Shown one piece after another: positions 12,108-13,399 of a stretch of 13,399 bases of DNA. Both the position numbers and the translations under genes were made by a program. The notes under the pieces are model-generated. The model made no database searches, was not told the DNA's origin, and saw only the letters and a list, made by a program, of their open reading frames with translations. Location of the stretch: positions 1-13,399 of the forward strand of contig DATBLZ010000025.1 in NCBI GenBank assembly GCA_036555065.1, read 5' to 3'. Every line of letters starts with the position of its first letter. The first letter of the stretch is position 1. The stretch is from DATBLZ01 sp036555065. Lineage in GTDB: Bacteria > Pseudomonadota > Gammaproteobacteria > Steroidobacterales > Rariloculaceae.

Positions 12108-12742
12108 AGATTTGTGGCATCACGGACCGCGAAGCCGCGCAAGCCGCCGTCGCGGCCGGCGCCGATGCGCTCGGCTTCGTGTTCGCCGCCTCGCCGCGCC
12201 AAGTCAGCGCCGAGATTGCGCGCGAGATCGCGGCCGACGTTCCCCGGAGCACGCTGCGCGTTGCCGTGTTTCACCATCCGCCGCGTGCGCATTTCGCGCA
12301 CGTGCTCGCCGTGTTCGCGCCCGACTGGGTTCAGACCGACGCCGAGGATCTCGCGAGCTTGCCCGTGCCTGCGGGCACGTTCGTGCTGCCGGTGTTTCGC
12401 TCGGGTGGGGGCGGCTCGGGTGGGAGCGGCTTCAGGCGCGATCAGGAGTCGCGGCTGAAGCCGCTCCTACAAGCGTTCCAGCCGCTGCCGAGTCGGCTGC
12501 TCTACGAGGGGCCCCGCAGTGGCACGGGCACCGCGGCGGACTGGACGGAGGCGCAGAAGCTCGCCGCGGCCACGGAAGTCGTGCTCGCAGGGGGCTTGAG
12601 CGCCGCCAATATCGAGGCGGCCGTCGCGCAGGTTCGCCCGTGGGGAATCGATGTTTCGACGGGTGTGGAGCGCGCGCCGGGGCGCAAAGATCCCGACAAG
12701 ATAAGAGCCTTCGTAGCCCGAGCTCGGGCACTGGAGCATTGA
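12098..12742 (+). CDS. trpF: phosphoribosylanthranilate isomerase with an in-frame REP insertion
   Basis: A 214-residue TIM barrel that performs the Amadori rearrangement of PRA to CdRP. It has KICGIT with the catalytic Cys6, GFVF, the phosphate-binding VLAGGLSAANI and IDVSTGVERAPGRKD. Between VLPVF (96-100) and SRLLYEG lie 31 residues where a typical TrpF (as I recall Thermotoga) has about 16. The excess is Gly/Ser-rich (SGGGGSGGSG) followed by FRRDQESRLKPLL, encoded by a 15-bp tandem duplication and a 51-bp REP palindrome. There is no frameshift or stop, so function may survive with a long loop after beta-5. The usual acidic LLDT motif is replaced by LLYE (Tyr136, Glu137), and VQLHG by VQTDAED. 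GGAGG upstream of the ATG supports the start, which lies inside the trpC end. Confidence 0.9.
   Translation: MFVKICGITDREAAQAAVAAGADALGFVFAASPRQVSAEIAREIAADVPRSTLRVAVFHHPPRAHFAHVLAVFAPDWVQTDAEDLASLPVPAGTFVLPVFRSGGGGSGGSGFRRDQESRLKPLLQAFQPLPSRLLYEGPRSGTGTAADWTEAQKLAAATEVVLAGGLSAANIEAAVAQVRPWGIDVSTGVERAPGRKDPDKIRAFVARARALEH
12399..12428 (+). repeat. 15-bp tandem duplication inside trpF
   Basis: GCTCGGGTGGGGGCG (12399-12413) is followed directly by GCTCGGGTGGGAGCG (12414-12428), with one difference at the twelfth base. The unit is five codons long, so the duplication keeps the frame and encodes the SGGGG/SGGSG repeat. The second copy runs into the left arm of the REP palindrome (GTGGGAGCGG), which suggests both arose in connected events. 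Confidence 0.85.
12420..12470 (+). repeat. REP-pair palindrome inside the trpF coding sequence
   Basis: The left arm (12420-12441, beginning GTGGGAGCGGCTTCAG) and right arm (12449-12470, ending GAAGCCGCTCCTAC) are inverted copies matching at 20 of 22 positions, around a 7-base loop TCAGGAG. The left arm matches the intergenic unit at 4270-4292 except for two bases. This is two REP units head to head, the arrangement usually found between genes. Its length of 51 bp is 17 codons and it is read without a stop, encoding roughly residues 108-125 of TrpF. Confidence 0.88.
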
Positions 12743-12744
12743 GC

Positions 12745-13399
12745 ATGGTCGAGAACGCCAAAGAGCACGAGGCGCTGCTCGCGGCCTTGATCGCGGGAAA
12801 GTTGCCGGATGCGCGCGGCCGCTTCGGTCCTTACGGCGGGCAATACATCCCTGAGACGCTGATGCCGGCCGTGACCAGGCTCGCGGCCGGCGTCCGCGAC
12901 ATCCTGCCCGGCGCGGCATTTCAAGCGCGGCTGCGCGAGGAGCTCACGAGCTGGGTCGGGCGGCCGACCGCGCTCACGCACGCCGCGCGTTTGAGCGCGC
13001 GTTGGGGCGCCGACGTCTGGCTCAAGCGCGAGGACTTGGCGCACACGGGCGCGCACAAGATCAACAATGCGATCGGCCAGGCGTTGCTCGCGCAGGCCCT
13101 CGGCGCCAAGCGCGTCGTCGCCGAAACCGGCGCCGGCCAGCACGGCGTGGCCTCGGCCGCTGCCTGCGCGCGCGTCGGGTTGCCATGCGTCGTCTATATG
13201 GGCGAGATCGACGTCGAGAGGCAGGCGCCGAACGTCGACCGCATGCGCCGTTTCGGCGCGACCGTCGTCGCCGTCAAATCGGGCGACCGTACGCTGCGCT
13301 CGGCGATCGACGAAGCGATTCGCGACTGGGTCTCGGATCCGCACGGCACGTACTACTTGCTCGGCTCGGCGGTCGGTCCGCACCCGTATCCGCTGCTCG
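12745..13399 (+). CDS. trpB: tryptophan synthase beta chain (5' part, cut by window edge)
   Basis: The first 218 codons of the PLP enzyme that condenses indole with serine to give tryptophan. GRFGPYGGQYIPETLMPA is the standard N-terminal block. LKREDLAHTGAHKINNAIGQ holds the PLP lysine (Lys105). AETGAGQHGVA holds the catalytic glutamate (Glu127), and YMGEIDVERQAPNVDRM follows. The frame stays open to the window edge in the GSAVGPHPYP block. It is a TrpB1-type sequence, carries an N-terminal extension of roughly a dozen residues, and starts two bases after the trpF stop with GGAG nine bases upstream. trpA is expected just beyond the edge, completing the operon. Confidence 0.96.
   Translation, partial: MVENAKEHEALLAALIAGKLPDARGRFGPYGGQYIPETLMPAVTRLAAGVRDILPGAAFQARLREELTSWVGRPTALTHAARLSARWGADVWLKREDLAHTGAHKINNAIGQALLAQALGAKRVVAETGAGQHGVASAAACARVGLPCVVYMGEIDVERQAPNVDRMRRFGATVVAVKSGDRTLRSAIDEAIRDWVSDPHGTYYLLGSAVGPHPYPLL

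Noticed and set aside
12098..12742. trpF as a pseudogene because of the insertion
   Set aside because: The insertion is a multiple of three, has no stop, and both flanking halves keep TrpF motifs, so I treat it as a probably functional gene.

Overview
The window is about two-thirds G+C, densely packed and entirely chromosomal housekeeping in character. I see no tRNA, rRNA, CRISPR array, transposase or phage gene. The likely source is a high-GC gammaproteobacterium, perhaps near the Xanthomonadales/Nevskiales/Steroidobacterales. This is inferred from the tesA/ybbA divergent pair (as in E. coli), REP-type palindromes containing GGGAGCGGCTT, and a trp attenuator with a Trp-Trp leader peptide. 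No marker gene fixes the taxonomy.

Layout. Bases 1-77 hold the last codons of an unidentified gene. A DUF445 (YjiN-like) membrane protein follows (94-1302, +). It converges, with a 12-bp overlap, on a minus-strand pair: tesA (periplasmic SGNH esterase, 2968-3579) and fadD (long-chain acyl-CoA ligase, 1291-2967), joined as TAA|ATG. The tesA start codon overlaps the start codon of a divergent YbbA/LolD-type ABC ATPase (3578-4264, +), which has no permease beside it. A REP unit (4269-4293) lies between that gene and a minus-strand block: a PEP-carboxylase homologue (5247-7976) whose stop overlaps the start of a D-2-hydroxyacid dehydrogenase (4297-5250).

The right half is a complete, unfused tryptophan operon, trpE-trpG-trpD-trpC-trpF-trpB, cut by the window edge inside trpB. 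Genes are joined by 4-10 bp overlaps or gaps of 2-4 bp. The 283-bp control region (7977-8259) holds a sigma70-like promoter, a short leader peptide with tandem Trp codons, mutually exclusive hairpins and an intrinsic terminator: a full ribosome-mediated attenuator.

Three things stand out. First, the PEP-carboxylase homologue is full length and keeps much of the fold signature. It has nevertheless lost residues considered essential, including the TAHPTE histidine (now Gln157) and the YSDSxKD lysine (now Glu578), so it may be a pseudoenzyme or a repurposed enzyme. Second, a REP-pair palindrome (51 bp, exactly 17 codons), preceded by a 15-bp tandem duplication, sits in frame inside trpF and adds a Gly/Ser-rich loop to the TIM barrel. 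Third, the trp attenuator can be read base by base from the sequence.
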